Source: Sphingomonas sp. QA11 (GTDB lineage: Bacteria; Pseudomonadota; Alphaproteobacteria; Sphingomonadales; Sphingomonadaceae). Taken from it: a stretch of 64,000 bases of DNA. Each line of letters opens with the position of its first letter. Within the stretch, counting starts at the first letter, position 1. The notes under the pieces were generated by a model. That model worked only from the letters and a program-made list of their open reading frames with translations. It was not told where the DNA came from and did not search any database. Where the stretch lies: the NCBI RefSeq assembly GCF_028473665.1, contig NZ_CP098774.1, forward strand, positions 2,418,001-2,482,000. Direction: 5' to 3'. The position numbers were made by a program, and so were the translations under genes. This document shows positions 35,264 to 44,797 of this stretch, piece after piece.

Positions 35264-36655
35264 CTATTTCGACAGATCCGTGAACAGCGACAGATAATAG
35301 CTGATCCCCGGGGCGATGTTCGACACCTGGGCGCGCTCGTTCAGGCCGTGGCTGAAATCGTCCGAATCCTTGCTGAAGGTTGGGCTCGCGCCATAGCTTG
35401 CCACGTTGCGCGAGCGGAACCACATGCTGTCGCTGGCCCCCGAGGACATGGACGGGAACACAGGCACACCGGGATAGGTCGCCTTCATCGCCTTGTTCAC
35501 CGCGGCGATGAAATCGGGCCGCATCGGTGACGCGTCGTTGGGGATCGAGCCTTCGGTGACGTCCTTGAAGGTCACCGCTGGCTCGGCCGCGACCTTCTGC
35601 AACTCCGCCATGATGTCGGCCGGCTTGTGGCCGGGGAAGATCCGGCAATTGATGTTCGCGGTCGCCTTTTGCGGCAACGCATTGAGCGCATGGCCGCCAC
35701 TGACCATGGTCGACACGCAGGTCGTCCCGATCTTGCCGATCGTCGCCGGATTGGCGGTCAGCGTGGCGATCGCCGCCTTGTCGGCCGGGTCGGCGGCAAA
35801 GGCGCGCATCGCCGCCCCGGTTTCCGGATTCTCATATTTCGCCGCCTCGACGAAATAGGCGCGGGTCAGGTCGCTGACCTCCGGCTTGAACTGATACGCA
35901 CCGATCCGTGCCAGCGCCGCCGAAAGCTGGTTGATCGCATTAGCCTTGCGTGGCGCCGAGCTGTGGCCGCCCGGATTGGTCACGGTCAGTTCGAAATCGG
36001 CATAGGTCTTCTCGGCACCCTGCCAGGTCCACAGCACGGGCTTGCCAGTCTTCTCGTCGAGCAGCCCGCCACCCCCGTCGATGTTGAGCACGATATCGGC
36101 ATTGGACAGCTTGTCGGCGATGATGCCGGAGGTTTTCATCGTCGTTTCCTCGTCGCCCGAGAATTCGATGATGATGTCGCGCCTGGGCTTGTAGCCCGAG
36201 CGCTTCAGTTCGATCAGCGCCGCGATCGCCGTGGTCCCATCAAGCTTCATGTCGCTCGCCCCGCGCCCGAACAGATAGCCATTCTCGACGACGGGGGTGA
36301 ACGGATCGCGCTGCCAGTCGGACGGCTTGGCCTCGACCACGTCCATATGGCCGGAAATGACCAGCGGCTTCGCCTTGGGATCGGATCCGCGCCAGCGCCC
36401 GATCAGATAGGCGGTATCATCGACCGGCGTGATCTCGACATCGCCATCGGCGAACCCGCCCTCGACCAGCGCAGCCTTGTAGAGCGCGGCGACCTTGGCC
36501 GTCTCATTGCCCGGCCCGCGCACCGATCGAAGCGCGATCGCTTTCTTGGCGAGATCGAGCGCCTGCGCCTCCGCCTGGGGATGGCCGGTCGTCTTTGCCT
36601 GGACCGGGCCGGTGGTCGCCAGAATCGTGAGTGCCGCAAGCGCGATATGCCGCAT
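35264..36655 (-). CDS. secreted M20-family zinc metallopeptidase
   Basis: The 463-residue protein has a signal peptide (MRHIALAALTILATTGPVQA) and the M20 di-zinc peptidase layout: first ligand His in VISGHMDVVEAKP, bridging Asp in GRGASDMKLDG, general base and ligand Glu pair in SGDEETTM, and a lid domain beginning NPGGHSSAPRKANAI. It should cleave short peptides or acyl-amino acids in the periplasm. A GGGAGG ribosome site lies upstream. It is 83 bases downstream of a TonB receptor on the same strand, suggesting that it processes what the receptor imports. Confidence 0.88.
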   Translation of the reverse strand: MRHIALAALTILATTGPVQAKTTGHPQAEAQALDLAKKAIALRSVRGPGNETAKVAALYKAALVEGGFADGDVEITPVDDTAYLIGRWRGSDPKAKPLVISGHMDVVEAKPSDWQRDPFTPVVENGYLFGRGASDMKLDGTTAIAALIELKRSGYKPRRDIIIEFSGDEETTMKTSGIIADKLSNADIVLNIDGGGGLLDEKTGKPVLWTWQGAEKTYADFELTVTNPGGHSSAPRKANAINQLSAALARIGAYQFKPEVSDLTRAYFVEAAKYENPETGAAMRAFAADPADKAAIATLTANPATIGKIGTTCVSTMVSGGHALNALPQKATANINCRIFPGHKPADIMAELQKVAAEPAVTFKDVTEGSIPNDASPMRPDFIAAVNKAMKATYPGVPVFPSMSSGASDSMWFRSRNVASYGASPTFSKDSDDFSHGLNERAQVSNIAPGISYYLSLFTDLSK

Positions 36656-36738
36656 CGAAAAACCTCCCTGAGTTGCGGGGCGAGGCTAGGAGCCCCGCCG
36701 CCGTACCGCAATGGCCGATCGATGCGCCCGCGATCCGA

Positions 36739-38880
36739 TCAATAACGGGCGCGGATGCTTGCGTAGAAGCTGCGGCCGGGCTCCGGGAAGCCGTCGACCA
36801 AAGTGTAATTCTGGTCGAACAGATTGCGGGCGCCCACACCGATATCCACGCCTTCGCGCACCGTCACGTCGACCCGCAGGCCGGCATTGGCGTAGCTGCC
36901 GGTGCGATAATAGACGATCGGTGCGATGTCGGTAACGGTCCAGCGGTCGGACGCGATATCGACGCTCGGCACGATATGCACCGCGCTGACCGGGGACCAA
37001 TCGGCATAGAGGAACGCCTTGTGGGTCGGCACGTCGGTTGGCCGGAACGCACTATTGGATGGGTCCCGCAAAGTGCGGTGAGTCCAGGTGTAGTTGCCAC
37101 CGACGGAGAGGTTTGGACCGAACCGCGCATCGATCGACAGTTCCGCACCGTAGTAGTCGCCCGAACCCAGGTTGCGGCTCTGCACGAGGCTCACCTGGGT
37201 GCAGCCGGGCACCGGTGCGGGCGGCGGCGTGGTCGTGCCGGTACAGCTATAGGCGAGAGTCGGATAGGACACGATCGCATCGTCGATATGCGAATAGAAG
37301 GCCGCGCCCGACGCGCGGACAATGCCGAAGCGGCGCGACGCGCCGATCTCGTAATTGGTCGCCCGTTCCGGATTCAGCTCGGGGTTGGGAATCGAGGTAC
37401 CGAAGCGCTGGCTGAACCGTTCGAAGATCGTCGGAAAGCGCGCGCGCGACGAAACGCTAGCGTGAAACCGCGTATCGGCATCGGCCTGCCAGGCCATCTG
37501 CCCCTGGAGGCTCCACGCCCCGGTGTTGCGCAGCGGATAGGAGAAGATACGGCTTGGCGTCGTCGCCGGATTGGAACCGAGCGGAGCGCCATATTCCTCC
37601 GCCTTGATCAGGTTTCGCCAGTCATAGCCGGCACCCAGCGTCAGGATCAGCCCCGGCGCAAGCGTCAGCCGGTTCTCCGCGCCGAGGCTGTAGGTTTCCT
37701 CAAGGCTCTGCTGGTCGGGCTCGGTGGTGCCGTTAGGCAGGGTCGCCGGAGAAAAGCTCTGCTGCGCCTCGATATGCTTGTCGCGGCGATATTGCGCGGC
37801 AAGGCTGAACAGGTCGGCCCCAGTGAGCTGGACCGCGAGTTCGGCCGACCCGCCGATCGCATCGTCATGATAGGGGCTGTTGAACGCCTTGGGCGTGACC
37901 TGGGTGTTTTCCGCCGCGGTGCTGAACGATCGAAGCAGATTGTAGAAGCTGTTGCGATAGACCCGCGTCTTCAGCGTCGCCTTGTCGCCCAGCGCGGTGG
38001 TCGACAGGAAATAGACGCTGTCGATGTTCCAGGCCGGCCAGGTCCAGTAGCGCTGGCCCGCGATCGGATCGGTGATATGCAGCGGGGCCGCCTTCGATCC
38101 TTCCTGGCGCGTATAGCTGATCGAATATTCGTCGGTGGCGTTCGGGGTGAAGCCAAGCTTGACGTTCCCGCGCCAGTCCATCGTGCGCGAAAGGCCGCGA
38201 TGCCCGCCATCCTCAACGACGGTCGGCTTGTAGCCGCCGGCAAGGTCCCAGTGATCCTGGAAATTGCGGGTATAACTCGCCTGGGCATACCAATTGTCAT
38301 GACGCGTGCCGACCAGCCCGAACAGATTGTAGCCGGTATATTCGGCGTCATGCCCGAGCGACAACGTGCCGCGTACCTCGACGTCGAGCGCCTTGCTCGG
38401 CTTTCGCGTGACGAGGTTCACCGCGCCGCCCATGCCGTCCGGCCCGTTCAACACCGACACATAGCCCTTGGCGACCTGAATCTCGGCGATATCGGGGGTG
38501 AGGAAGCGGCCGTAATCGAGCCGGTTGTCGGCCGGCAGATAGACACGGATGCCGTCGATGGTCAGCGGCACCTGGAAGCGATTGAAGCCCCGTACGAAGA
38601 TCAGCCGCTCGTTGCGCGATCCGCCGCTATTGCCCGACGACACGCCGGGGATCAGGTTCGCCGCATCATCCAGCGTCGCGCGATTGAAGGTGTAGATCGC
38701 CTGCGAGGACAGGGTCGACTCGCCGATCGTCGCGTCGCTGTCCTTGTGGCCGGTGACGACGATCTCGCCCAATCCAAAAGCCTGGTCGTTCCTGCCCGTG
38801 TCGGCCGGCGCAGTCTGCGCCCAGGCCGAAGGTATCGTCAGAAAGGCGGCGGTGCCGGCCAGAATCCCTAGCTTGCGCAT
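36739..38880 (-). CDS. TonB-dependent receptor (713 residues)
   Basis: An outer-membrane receptor with signal peptide ending PSAWA, TonB box LGEIVVTGHKDS, and plug segments AANLIPGVSSGNSGGSRNERLIFVRGFNRFQVPLTIDGIRVYLP (in part) and GGAVNLVTRKP. The plug and length resemble siderophore or metal-chelate receptors rather than the large glycan type. The barrel ends RSFYASIRARY with the terminal aromatic. It is divergent from the secreted protein/di-haem pair and upstream of the M20 peptidase. Substrate unknown; a peptide or metal complex is a reasonable guess. Confidence 0.9.
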   Translation of the reverse strand: MRKLGILAGTAAFLTIPSAWAQTAPADTGRNDQAFGLGEIVVTGHKDSDATIGESTLSSQAIYTFNRATLDDAANLIPGVSSGNSGGSRNERLIFVRGFNRFQVPLTIDGIRVYLPADNRLDYGRFLTPDIAEIQVAKGYVSVLNGPDGMGGAVNLVTRKPSKALDVEVRGTLSLGHDAEYTGYNLFGLVGTRHDNWYAQASYTRNFQDHWDLAGGYKPTVVEDGGHRGLSRTMDWRGNVKLGFTPNATDEYSISYTRQEGSKAAPLHITDPIAGQRYWTWPAWNIDSVYFLSTTALGDKATLKTRVYRNSFYNLLRSFSTAAENTQVTPKAFNSPYHDDAIGGSAELAVQLTGADLFSLAAQYRRDKHIEAQQSFSPATLPNGTTEPDQQSLEETYSLGAENRLTLAPGLILTLGAGYDWRNLIKAEEYGAPLGSNPATTPSRIFSYPLRNTGAWSLQGQMAWQADADTRFHASVSSRARFPTIFERFSQRFGTSIPNPELNPERATNYEIGASRRFGIVRASGAAFYSHIDDAIVSYPTLAYSCTGTTTPPPAPVPGCTQVSLVQSRNLGSGDYYGAELSIDARFGPNLSVGGNYTWTHRTLRDPSNSAFRPTDVPTHKAFLYADWSPVSAVHIVPSVDIASDRWTVTDIAPIVYYRTGSYANAGLRVDVTVREGVDIGVGARNLFDQNYTLVDGFPEPGRSFYASIRARY

Positions 38881-38920
38881 TGATCTTCGTTCCCCGTTCC
38901 ACGATCATCCAGCGACCATG

Positions 38921-38940
38921 CTATATCCGTCCGTATATAG
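38921..38940. promoter_or_regulatory. AT-rich imperfect palindrome in divergent promoter
   Basis: CTATATCCGTCCGTATATAG lies in the 84-base gap between the divergent TonB receptor and the secreted-protein gene. The ends CTATAT/ATATAG are mirrored across eight bases. It could be an operator or overlapping -10 elements. Confidence 0.4.
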
Positions 38941-38964
38941 CGAAAGTCGGGCAGGAGAAGTCGT

Positions 38965-39522
38965 TTGAAATCCATCGTCATGACGGGCCTGTTTGCCCTC
39001 GCCGCCGCGACCGGCGCCGCCGCCCAGCAGGCTCCCCAGCAGCCAGCGGCGCGGATGCCGATGGCCGAGGCCCAGCCGGTCTGCCCGCGCGACGCCGCCC
39101 CGGTCCCGGCCGAGTTCGCCGGCTGGCCAAGCCGCAAGCCGATGGCCGCCGCGGTCGATTCGGCCTCGCTCGCGAATACGACGCTGGCACCGGGCGCCGC
39201 GGTCGATCTCGCCCTCGCCCCCACACCCGCCGTCACTTATGCGCTCCGCCCGTCACGCCCTGGCGGATCGGTCAGCCATGGCGGCATGGCAACCGTGACC
39301 ATCAGTGAAGCCGGCACCTATCGCGTCGCGATCGGTTCGGCGGCCTGGCTCGATATCGTCAGGGACGGCGCGTCGCTCGAATCGGTCGGGCACGGCCATG
39401 GTCCGGCGTGCAGCGGCATCCGGAAGATGGTGGACTTCACGCTCAAGCCGGGCAGCTATGTCCTGCAGATCGTTGGGAACGGCGCGACGACACTACCGCT
39501 GACGATCGTCAAGCTGCCCTGA
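38965..39522 (+). CDS. secreted protein of unknown function, di-haem enzyme neighbour
   Basis: A 185-residue protein starting at a TTG, with AGGAG seven bases upstream. The signal peptide is MKSIVMTGLFALAAATGAAA. The mature part is mostly beta-structure by its pattern (ATVTISEAGTYRVAIGSAAWLDIV, KPGSYVLQIVGNGATTLPLTIVKL) with a His/Cys cluster GHGHGPAC and an N-terminal Cys in QPVCPRD, which could bind a metal or form a disulfide. I do not recognise the family. The di-haem peroxidase-like gene follows with no gap, so the two proteins probably work together in the periplasm. Confidence 0.72.
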   Translation: MKSIVMTGLFALAAATGAAAQQAPQQPAARMPMAEAQPVCPRDAAPVPAEFAGWPSRKPMAAAVDSASLANTTLAPGAAVDLALAPTPAVTYALRPSRPGGSVSHGGMATVTISEAGTYRVAIGSAAWLDIVRDGASLESVGHGHGPACSGIRKMVDFTLKPGSYVLQIVGNGATTLPLTIVKLP

Positions 39523-39551
39523 TTGCTCCGCTACGCCTCGCCGCGCTGGCT

Positions 39552-40514
39552 ATGGCCGCGCTGATGCTGGCCAGGGCGGCCGCGCCTTGGCGCTGGGCGT
39601 TGCCGATCGGGCAGTCCGCGCCGCGCGTTCCCGCCGACAATGCGATGAGCCCCGCCAAGATCGAGCTTGGCCGGCGCCTGTTCTACGATGCAGACCTGTC
39701 GATCGACGGGAGCATGTCCTGCGCGACGTGCCATGAGCAGCACCGCGCCTTTGCCGATGGCAACGCGACTCATGCCGGCGTCCATGGCGACCCCGGCCGC
39801 CGCAATGTGCCTGGCCTCGCCAATGTGGCCTGGGCGAAGAGCCTGACCTGGGGCGATACGCGGATCAGGACGCTTGAGGCACAGGCGATGGTGCCGATCG
39901 CCGGCCTCCGCCCCGTGGAGATGGGCATGGCCGGGCAGGAAGCGGAGATCGCGCGGCGGCTCGGGCGGGACGGCTGCTATGCCGACATGTTCAGCGCTGC
40001 CTTTCCGGAAGCAAAAGGCCGGATCGATGTCGCGCAGGTCGCGAAGGCGCTGGCGGCGTTCGAACGCACCTTGATATCGTTCGACTCGCCTTATGACAGG
40101 TGGCAGCACGGCGATGCCACCGCCATGCCGGCACAGGCCGCGGCCGGCCGCAGGCTGTTCGTCGCGAATTGCGCCGCTTGCCATTCAGGCCCTTTGCTGA
40201 GCGACGGCGCCTTTCACCGCATCATCCCCCCTGCCCCGGGCGATTCCGGCCTGGGCGAGACCAATGGGCGCGGCGCGGACAATGGACGGTTCCGCACCCC
40301 GAGCCTGCGCAACGTTGCCCTGACCGCGCCCTATTTCCACGACGGGTCCGCGCCAACGATCGAGGCGGCGATACGCCGGCATCCGGGCATGGCGGCTACG
40401 GCCGATGGTAACCTGCTATCCCTGACCGCCTTTCTGTCGATGCTGACCGATCGGCATTTCGTCACCGACAAGGCCTTTGCCCTGCCCGATGTGGCGTGCG
40501 GCAAAGCGTTATAG
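39552..40514 (+). CDS. di-haem cytochrome c peroxidase / MauG-type protein
   Basis: Two c-haem motifs are present: CATCH at residues 57-61 and CAACH near residue 207, with the intervening FLPNYR-type loop absent and a C-terminal RTPSLRNVALTAPYFHDGSAPTIEAAI that is standard for bacterial CCP/MauG proteins. Such enzymes reduce peroxide or oxidise a partner protein. The start is unclear: ATG 39552 gives a weak signal segment; the frame is open upstream, and a CTG at 39519 overlapping the previous stop would give a longer hydrophobic leader. No ribosome site decides. Its last six bases overlap the convergent ModE-like gene. Confidence 0.82.
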   Translation: MAALMLARAAAPWRWALPIGQSAPRVPADNAMSPAKIELGRRLFYDADLSIDGSMSCATCHEQHRAFADGNATHAGVHGDPGRRNVPGLANVAWAKSLTWGDTRIRTLEAQAMVPIAGLRPVEMGMAGQEAEIARRLGRDGCYADMFSAAFPEAKGRIDVAQVAKALAAFERTLISFDSPYDRWQHGDATAMPAQAAAGRRLFVANCAACHSGPLLSDGAFHRIIPPAPGDSGLGETNGRGADNGRFRTPSLRNVALTAPYFHDGSAPTIEAAIRRHPGMAATADGNLLSLTAFLSMLTDRHFVTDKAFALPDVACGKAL

Positions 40515-40883
40515 GGCGGCCTTCAGCGGCACATCGCGAAGCAACCGGTCAAGCCGGGCCAGCGGATCACCCGCGCTCGCCTTTGCGAGCGCATGTTCGA
40601 GATCGCGATAGGCCTGAAGCACCGAATGCCCGGCCCCGGTAAGCCGCGCGCCCCTGCCGCGACCGCCTCCAGGAGTGGCCTCGACCAGCTTCTCGCGGAA
40701 GCAGCGATTCATCTCGTCGACCAATATCCAGGTCCGCCGATAACTCATGCCCAAGTCCCGCCCGGCAGCGGAGATCGAGCCCTCGCGCCCGATCGCCTCG
40801 AGCAGGTCCGCCTTGCCGGGACCCATCGCCGCTTCATCGCCGCAGAAGAGCTGCGCCTTCACCTTGAGGGGACCGACCCGCAT
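40509..40883 (-). CDS. ModE-like winged-helix DNA-binding protein (no molybdate domain)
   Basis: The 124-residue protein matches the N-terminal DNA-binding domain of ModE: KADLLEAIGREGSISAAGRDLGMSYRRTWILVDEMNRCF, then EATPGGGRGRGARLTGAGHSVLQAYRDLE. The two molybdate-binding TOBE domains of full ModE (about 260 residues) are absent. Such stand-alone proteins are common and need not respond to molybdate. It is divergent from nadE and convergent with the di-haem gene; it may regulate either promoter. Target unknown. Confidence 0.85.
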   Translation of the reverse strand: MRVGPLKVKAQLFCGDEAAMGPGKADLLEAIGREGSISAAGRDLGMSYRRTWILVDEMNRCFREKLVEATPGGGRGRGARLTGAGHSVLQAYRDLEHALAKASAGDPLARLDRLLRDVPLKAAL

Positions 40884-40973
40884 CTACCTTCTCCTGTCGA
40901 CCGAGCCTATCAGGTCGCGGCCGGATTTCGAGGGTGTCGCTTTGGCAAGGAAACCCCGCTAAGCGCTTGACCC

Positions 40974-43022
40974 ATGGCGAAGGCACATCCTTTCCACTCG
41001 ATCCACAGCCATGAGCTGATCCGTGCCGGCGCGTGCACGCCCCGCGCAACCGTCGGCGATCCGGCGGCCAATGCCGCCGCGACGATCGCGCTGGCGAAGG
41101 ACGGGCACAAGCGCGGTGCCGACCTGCTGGTCTTCCCCGAGCTCAACATCAGTTCCTACGCAATCGACGACCTGCACCTGCAGGATGCTCTGCAGCGCGC
41201 CACGCACGACGCGCTGGCCGCCGTCGTCGCGGCGAGTGCGAAACTGCGACCGGTCCTGCTGGTCGGCGCGGCGCTGCCGCGCAACGGACGGCTTTACAAT
41301 TGCGCCGTCGTCATCGCGCGCGGCCGGGTGCTGGGCGTGGTGCCCAAGACTTTCCTGCCCAACTACCGCGAATATTATGAGAAGCGCTGGTTCGCGAGCG
41401 GCGCGGGCCAGAGCGGCGAGATCGAGGTCGCCGGCCAGGCCGTGCCCTTCGGCACCGACATGATCTTCGCGGCAAGCGACCTGCCGCACTTCATCTTCCA
41501 TGCAGAGATCTGCGAGGATTATTGGGCCCCTACCCCGCCGTCGACCATGGGCGCGCTGGCGGGGGCGCTGGTCTGCTGCAACCTCTCGGCGTCGAACATC
41601 GTGGTCGGCAAGGCGCGCGAGCGGGCGCTGCTCTGCGCCTCGCAAAGTGCGCGTGCCCTGTGTGCCTATGTCTTCTCCGCCGCCGGGCCGGGCGAGAGCA
41701 CGACCGATCTTTCCTGGGACGGCCAGGGTATGATCCACGAGCTTGGCGACCTGCTCGCCGAATCCGAACGCTTCCCGCAAAAGCCCGGCATCCTCGTCGC
41801 CGATGTAGATTGCGGGCGCTTGCGGCAGGAACGGATGCGTAACGGCACGTTCAACGATTCAGCCGCGCTCGCCGGCCATCCGGAGACTCGCTTCCGCCGC
41901 ATCGCCTTCGCGCACAAGCCCGATTTCGCCGATATCGGGCTGGCGCGCGACGTCCGCCGTTTCCCCTTCGTGCCCAATACGCCCGAAAAGCTCGATGCCG
42001 ACTGCTACGAGGCATTCAACATCCAGGTCGAGGGGCTGCTCAAGCGCTTCGAAGCGGCGAAGGCCGAAAAGCTGGTGATCGGCGTCTCGGGCGGGCTGGA
42101 TTCAACCCATGCGCTGATCGTCGCTGCCAAGGCGATGGACCGGCTCGGCCTGCCCCGCGACAATATCCTTGCCTTCACCATGCCCGGCTTCGCCACCAGC
42201 GAGCATACCAAGAGCAATGCCTGGGCGCTGATGCGTGCGCTTGGCGCCGATGGCGACGAGATCGACATTCGTCCCGCCGCCAAGCAGATGCTGGCCGATA
42301 TGGGCCATCCGTTCGGCCGTGGCGAACCGGTCTATGACGTGACCTTCGAGAACGTCCAGGCGGGCCTGCGCACCGACTATCTCTTCCGCCTCGCCAACCA
42401 GCGCGGCGGGCTGGTGGTCGGGACCGGCGACCTGTCGGAACTGGCGCTTGGCTGGTGCACTTACGGCGTCGGCGACCAGATGAGCCATTATGCCGTCAAT
42501 GCCGGCGTGCCCAAGACGCTGATCCAGTTCCTGATCCGCTGGTGCATCCGTACCGACCAATATGACCGCGATACCGACTCGATTCTCGAGGCGATCCTGT
42601 CGACCGAGATCTCGCCCGAACTCGTCCCCGCCGATGCGTCGGGCGCGATGCAGAGCACCGAGGCGCGAATCGGGCCGTACGAGCTGAACGACTTCTTCCT
42701 GCATTATGTCGTGCGGCACGGGATGGCGCCGTCGAAGATCGCGTTCCTGGCGCTCAACGCCTGGCGCGACGCGACGGCCGGCCGCTGGCCCCGCGATTTT
42801 CCGCCCGCCTCGCGCCATGAATATGATCTCGCGACAATCCGGGGCTGGCTGGAGAAATCCCTCGTCCGCTTCTTCGTGACGAGCCAGTTCAAGCGCTCGG
42901 CGATCCCCAACGGACCGAAAGTCTCGGCGGGCGGGGCATTGTCCCCACGCGGCGACTGGCGTGCGCCATCGGACGGCACGGCCGCGCCGTGGCTCGACGA
43001 GCTGGCGAAGAACCTGCCCTGA
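40974..43022 (+). CDS. nadE: glutamine-dependent NAD+ synthetase
   Basis: NadE makes NAD+ from nicotinate adenine dinucleotide, ATP and glutamine-derived ammonia (EC 6.3.5.1). The 682-residue length and two-domain layout match the long, mycobacterial-type enzyme. The N-terminal nitrilase-fold glutaminase has the Glu56-Lys125-Cys180 triad ([25 protein letters not shown]). The C-terminal synthetase starts with the ATP-pyrophosphatase loop [15 protein letters not shown] near residue 370 and includes [24 protein letters not shown]. No clear ribosome site was seen before the ATG. Identification is secure. Confidence 0.96.
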   Translation: MAKAHPFHSIHSHELIRAGACTPRATVGDPAANAAATIALAKDGHKRGADLLVFPELNISSYAIDDLHLQDALQRATHDALAAVVAASAKLRPVLLVGAALPRNGRLYNCAVVIARGRVLGVVPKTFLPNYREYYEKRWFASGAGQSGEIEVAGQAVPFGTDMIFAASDLPHFIFHAEICEDYWAPTPPSTMGALAGALVCCNLSASNIVVGKARERALLCASQSARALCAYVFSAAGPGESTTDLSWDGQGMIHELGDLLAESERFPQKPGILVADVDCGRLRQERMRNGTFNDSAALAGHPETRFRRIAFAHKPDFADIGLARDVRRFPFVPNTPEKLDADCYEAFNIQVEGLLKRFEAAKAEKLVIGVSGGLDSTHALIVAAKAMDRLGLPRDNILAFTMPGFATSEHTKSNAWALMRALGADGDEIDIRPAAKQMLADMGHPFGRGEPVYDVTFENVQAGLRTDYLFRLANQRGGLVVGTGDLSELALGWCTYGVGDQMSHYAVNAGVPKTLIQFLIRWCIRTDQYDRDTDSILEAILSTEISPELVPADASGAMQSTEARIGPYELNDFFLHYVVRHGMAPSKIAFLALNAWRDATAGRWPRDFPPASRHEYDLATIRGWLEKSLVRFFVTSQFKRSAIPNGPKVSAGGALSPRGDWRAPSDGTAAPWLDELAKNLP

Positions 43023-43071
43023 CCTGATGTAATCTTCCGCGGGGCTTTGCCGGGGGAAGCAACTGGAGGCG

Positions 43072-43087
43072 GCGGCCCTGGGGCCGC
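43072..43087. terminator. short hairpin between convergent nadE and DUF6481 genes
   Basis: GCGGCC and GGCCGC pair across a four-base loop in the 75-base gap. No T-run follows. Confidence 0.4.
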
Positions 43088-43097
43088 TCGCCGAAAA

Positions 43098-43430
43098 TTA
43101 CTTGCGGGCCTTGCGCGCGGCGTAGCGTGCGTCGCGCGCCGCCTTCTTCTCTGCCTCGGTCATCTGCGAGCGGGCAGCGGCCTGTTCAGCCTCGAGCCGG
43201 GCTGCCTCGGCCTTGGCGATCTTGTCGAGCTTGGCCTGCTCGATCGCCGCCTTCTTCTCGGCGCGCTTCTGCGCCTCGGCGGCTTCCTTGGCGGCGCGCG
43301 CGGCGGCGCGCTCCGCAACGACGGCCGGGTCGACCGGCGGTTTCGCCTTCAGTTTTTCGAGAGCAGCCTGCTTGGCCTGCGCGGAAAGCGCGGCCCGGTC
43401 CTTGAACGAGGGTTCTTTATACGATGCCAT
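43098..43430 (-). CDS. DUF6481-type charged coiled-coil protein
   Basis: A 110-residue protein made almost wholly of Ala, Lys, Glu and Arg from residue 20 on, predicted as one long charged helix or coiled coil (AERAAARAAKEAAEAQKRAEKKAA and similar). The N-terminus YKEPSFKDRAALSAQAKQAALEKLKAKP is the conserved part of DUF6481 as I know it. Function unknown. It is the last gene of a run with the small cationic frame and the NmrA-like gene, nine bases after the former. Confidence 0.75.
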   Translation of the reverse strand: MASYKEPSFKDRAALSAQAKQAALEKLKAKPPVDPAVVAERAAARAAKEAAEAQKRAEKKAAIEQAKLDKIAKAEAARLEAEQAAARSQMTEAEKKAARDARYAARKARK

Positions 43431-43439
43431 CGGCGCCCC

Positions 43440-43583
43440 TTAGAGCTTTTTCGCGCGATAGGAAATGGTCCAGCGCGCATGCCGCCACCACCGGGACAAT
43501 CGCAGGAATATCGCGCTCGCCGCGGCCGTGATCGTTTTGCGCAACGCGCTGCGAAGGCGGTTCTTGCGCCCTGCCCCGCTCAT
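43440..43583 (-). CDS. small cationic protein, 47 residues
   Basis: The frame begins MSGAGRKNRLRSALRKT and ends ISYRAKKL. It has about 14 Arg/Lys, no acidic residues, three Trp and a short hydrophobic middle (ITAAASAIFLRLS), so it could be an amphipathic membrane or nucleic-acid binding peptide. Its ATG overlaps the stop of the NmrA-like gene as ATGA, with GGGAG just upstream, and its stop lies nine bases before the DUF6481 start. This tight packing supports a real gene, but there is no homology evidence. Confidence 0.45.
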   Translation of the reverse strand: MSGAGRKNRLRSALRKTITAAASAIFLRLSRWWRHARWTISYRAKKL

Positions 43584-44518
43584 CGCTCCCGAATTGAGGC
43601 CGGCGAGTCATCCTGAAAATCCTCTTTGTGGCGGCGAACCCAAGCCTCGACGCCGGTAGGCTGGAAGTCCTCCAGGCCCGGCTGGGGGACCAATGAGCCC
43701 GACAACATGGTTTCTGCCTCATCCCGGTGCGCGGCGAAGAAGCGGAACCTGGATGCGACGAGGCGCCCGGTGCCGGGGCCCATCGCCGCATCGATCTCAC
43801 CCTCGAATTCGTCGAGCGACTGAGCACGATAGACAATACGCCGCCCAAGCCCGGCCGAGACTCGCAGCGCGAGTTCCTCACCGGTGACGCTTTCAGGCCC
43901 CGCGATCCGGTGGTCACCGCCATAGGCCCCGCGCTCAAGCAGGGTCAGGGCGGCCTCGGCGCAATCATCGACCGAGGTCCATGCGATCGGCTGCGACTCG
44001 GCGATCGGGGGCGCAAACACGCCGTGCCTGACGATCTCTCGCCGCGCCGAGGGCTTCAGAAGATTGTCGAGATACAGGGTCGGCCGAACGACGGCGAAGG
44101 GCATTCCGGACCGGCGGACCATATCCTCGACCATCGCGTTGGCAACGAAGCTCGGCTCAGGGCACGGCACCGGCCGGCTTGCGCTGGCAAGCCTGAGGAT
44201 AAATGACCTGAGGCCGCACGCGATCGACGCTGACAGGGCATTCTCAGCCGCCGCCCGCATCTCGTCCTGGGACCCGATCGGAATCTGGAGCACGGCATGG
44301 GCAACGCCGGCACTGGCCATGCGGAGCGATGAGGAATCGCGAAGATCGCCTTCGACAATGTCGACTCCGGGCACCGCCAGCGCCCGGGCGCGCTCCCGGT
44401 CCCGGACAAGCGCCCTGACCTTCAAGCCCCGCCGAAGCGCGGCACGGACGACGGCGCCACCCTGCACGCCATTGGCAAGATAGACGAGGATCGGCGAGGA
44501 TGAGTTGATAGCTGACAT
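43580..44518 (-). CDS. NmrA-like NAD(P)-binding protein (atypical SDR)
   Basis: The 312-residue protein has a Rossmann N-terminus (SSPILVYLANGVQGGAVVRAALRRGLKVRALVRD) with a modified glycine motif, followed by VDIVEGDLRDSSSL and a conserved FAVVRPTLYLDNLL. This is the pattern of the NmrA/HSCARG and quinone-reductase-2 atypical short-chain dehydrogenases, which may be redox sensors or reductases. The Tyr-x3-Lys pair of classical enzymes is not obvious. I chose ATG 44518; the frame runs open to 44731 upstream. First gene of a three-gene run. Role unknown. Confidence 0.78.
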   Translation of the reverse strand: MSAINSSSPILVYLANGVQGGAVVRAALRRGLKVRALVRDRERARALAVPGVDIVEGDLRDSSSLRMASAGVAHAVLQIPIGSQDEMRAAAENALSASIACGLRSFILRLASASRPVPCPEPSFVANAMVEDMVRRSGMPFAVVRPTLYLDNLLKPSARREIVRHGVFAPPIAESQPIAWTSVDDCAEAALTLLERGAYGGDHRIAGPESVTGEELALRVSAGLGRRIVYRAQSLDEFEGEIDAAMGPGTGRLVASRFRFFAAHRDEAETMLSGSLVPQPGLEDFQPTGVEAWVRRHKEDFQDDSPASIRER

Positions 44519-44797
44519 AATACTGCTTTCTTCGAACTGAGTCAGCCGCAGGAGCATCGTCGAGATGGCTACCGGACAGACCCAAAGCGCGCGCGGCGCG
44601 GGGACTGTCGGGGGATCCACGCGGCGCGCAGACCAGAGCTTCTCCGGCAAGGAGAAGGGCCTGGGCCTACCGAGACCAGACCAGCCATTTTCGACGCCGG
44701 AAAAATAAGCCGCGCTTATCGCAGGTGTCAATCATACGCGAAGCCAGCGGCACCGGACGCTGCTTCCGGTCCAGCGCGGCGGGGCGCCCCGTGGCCA

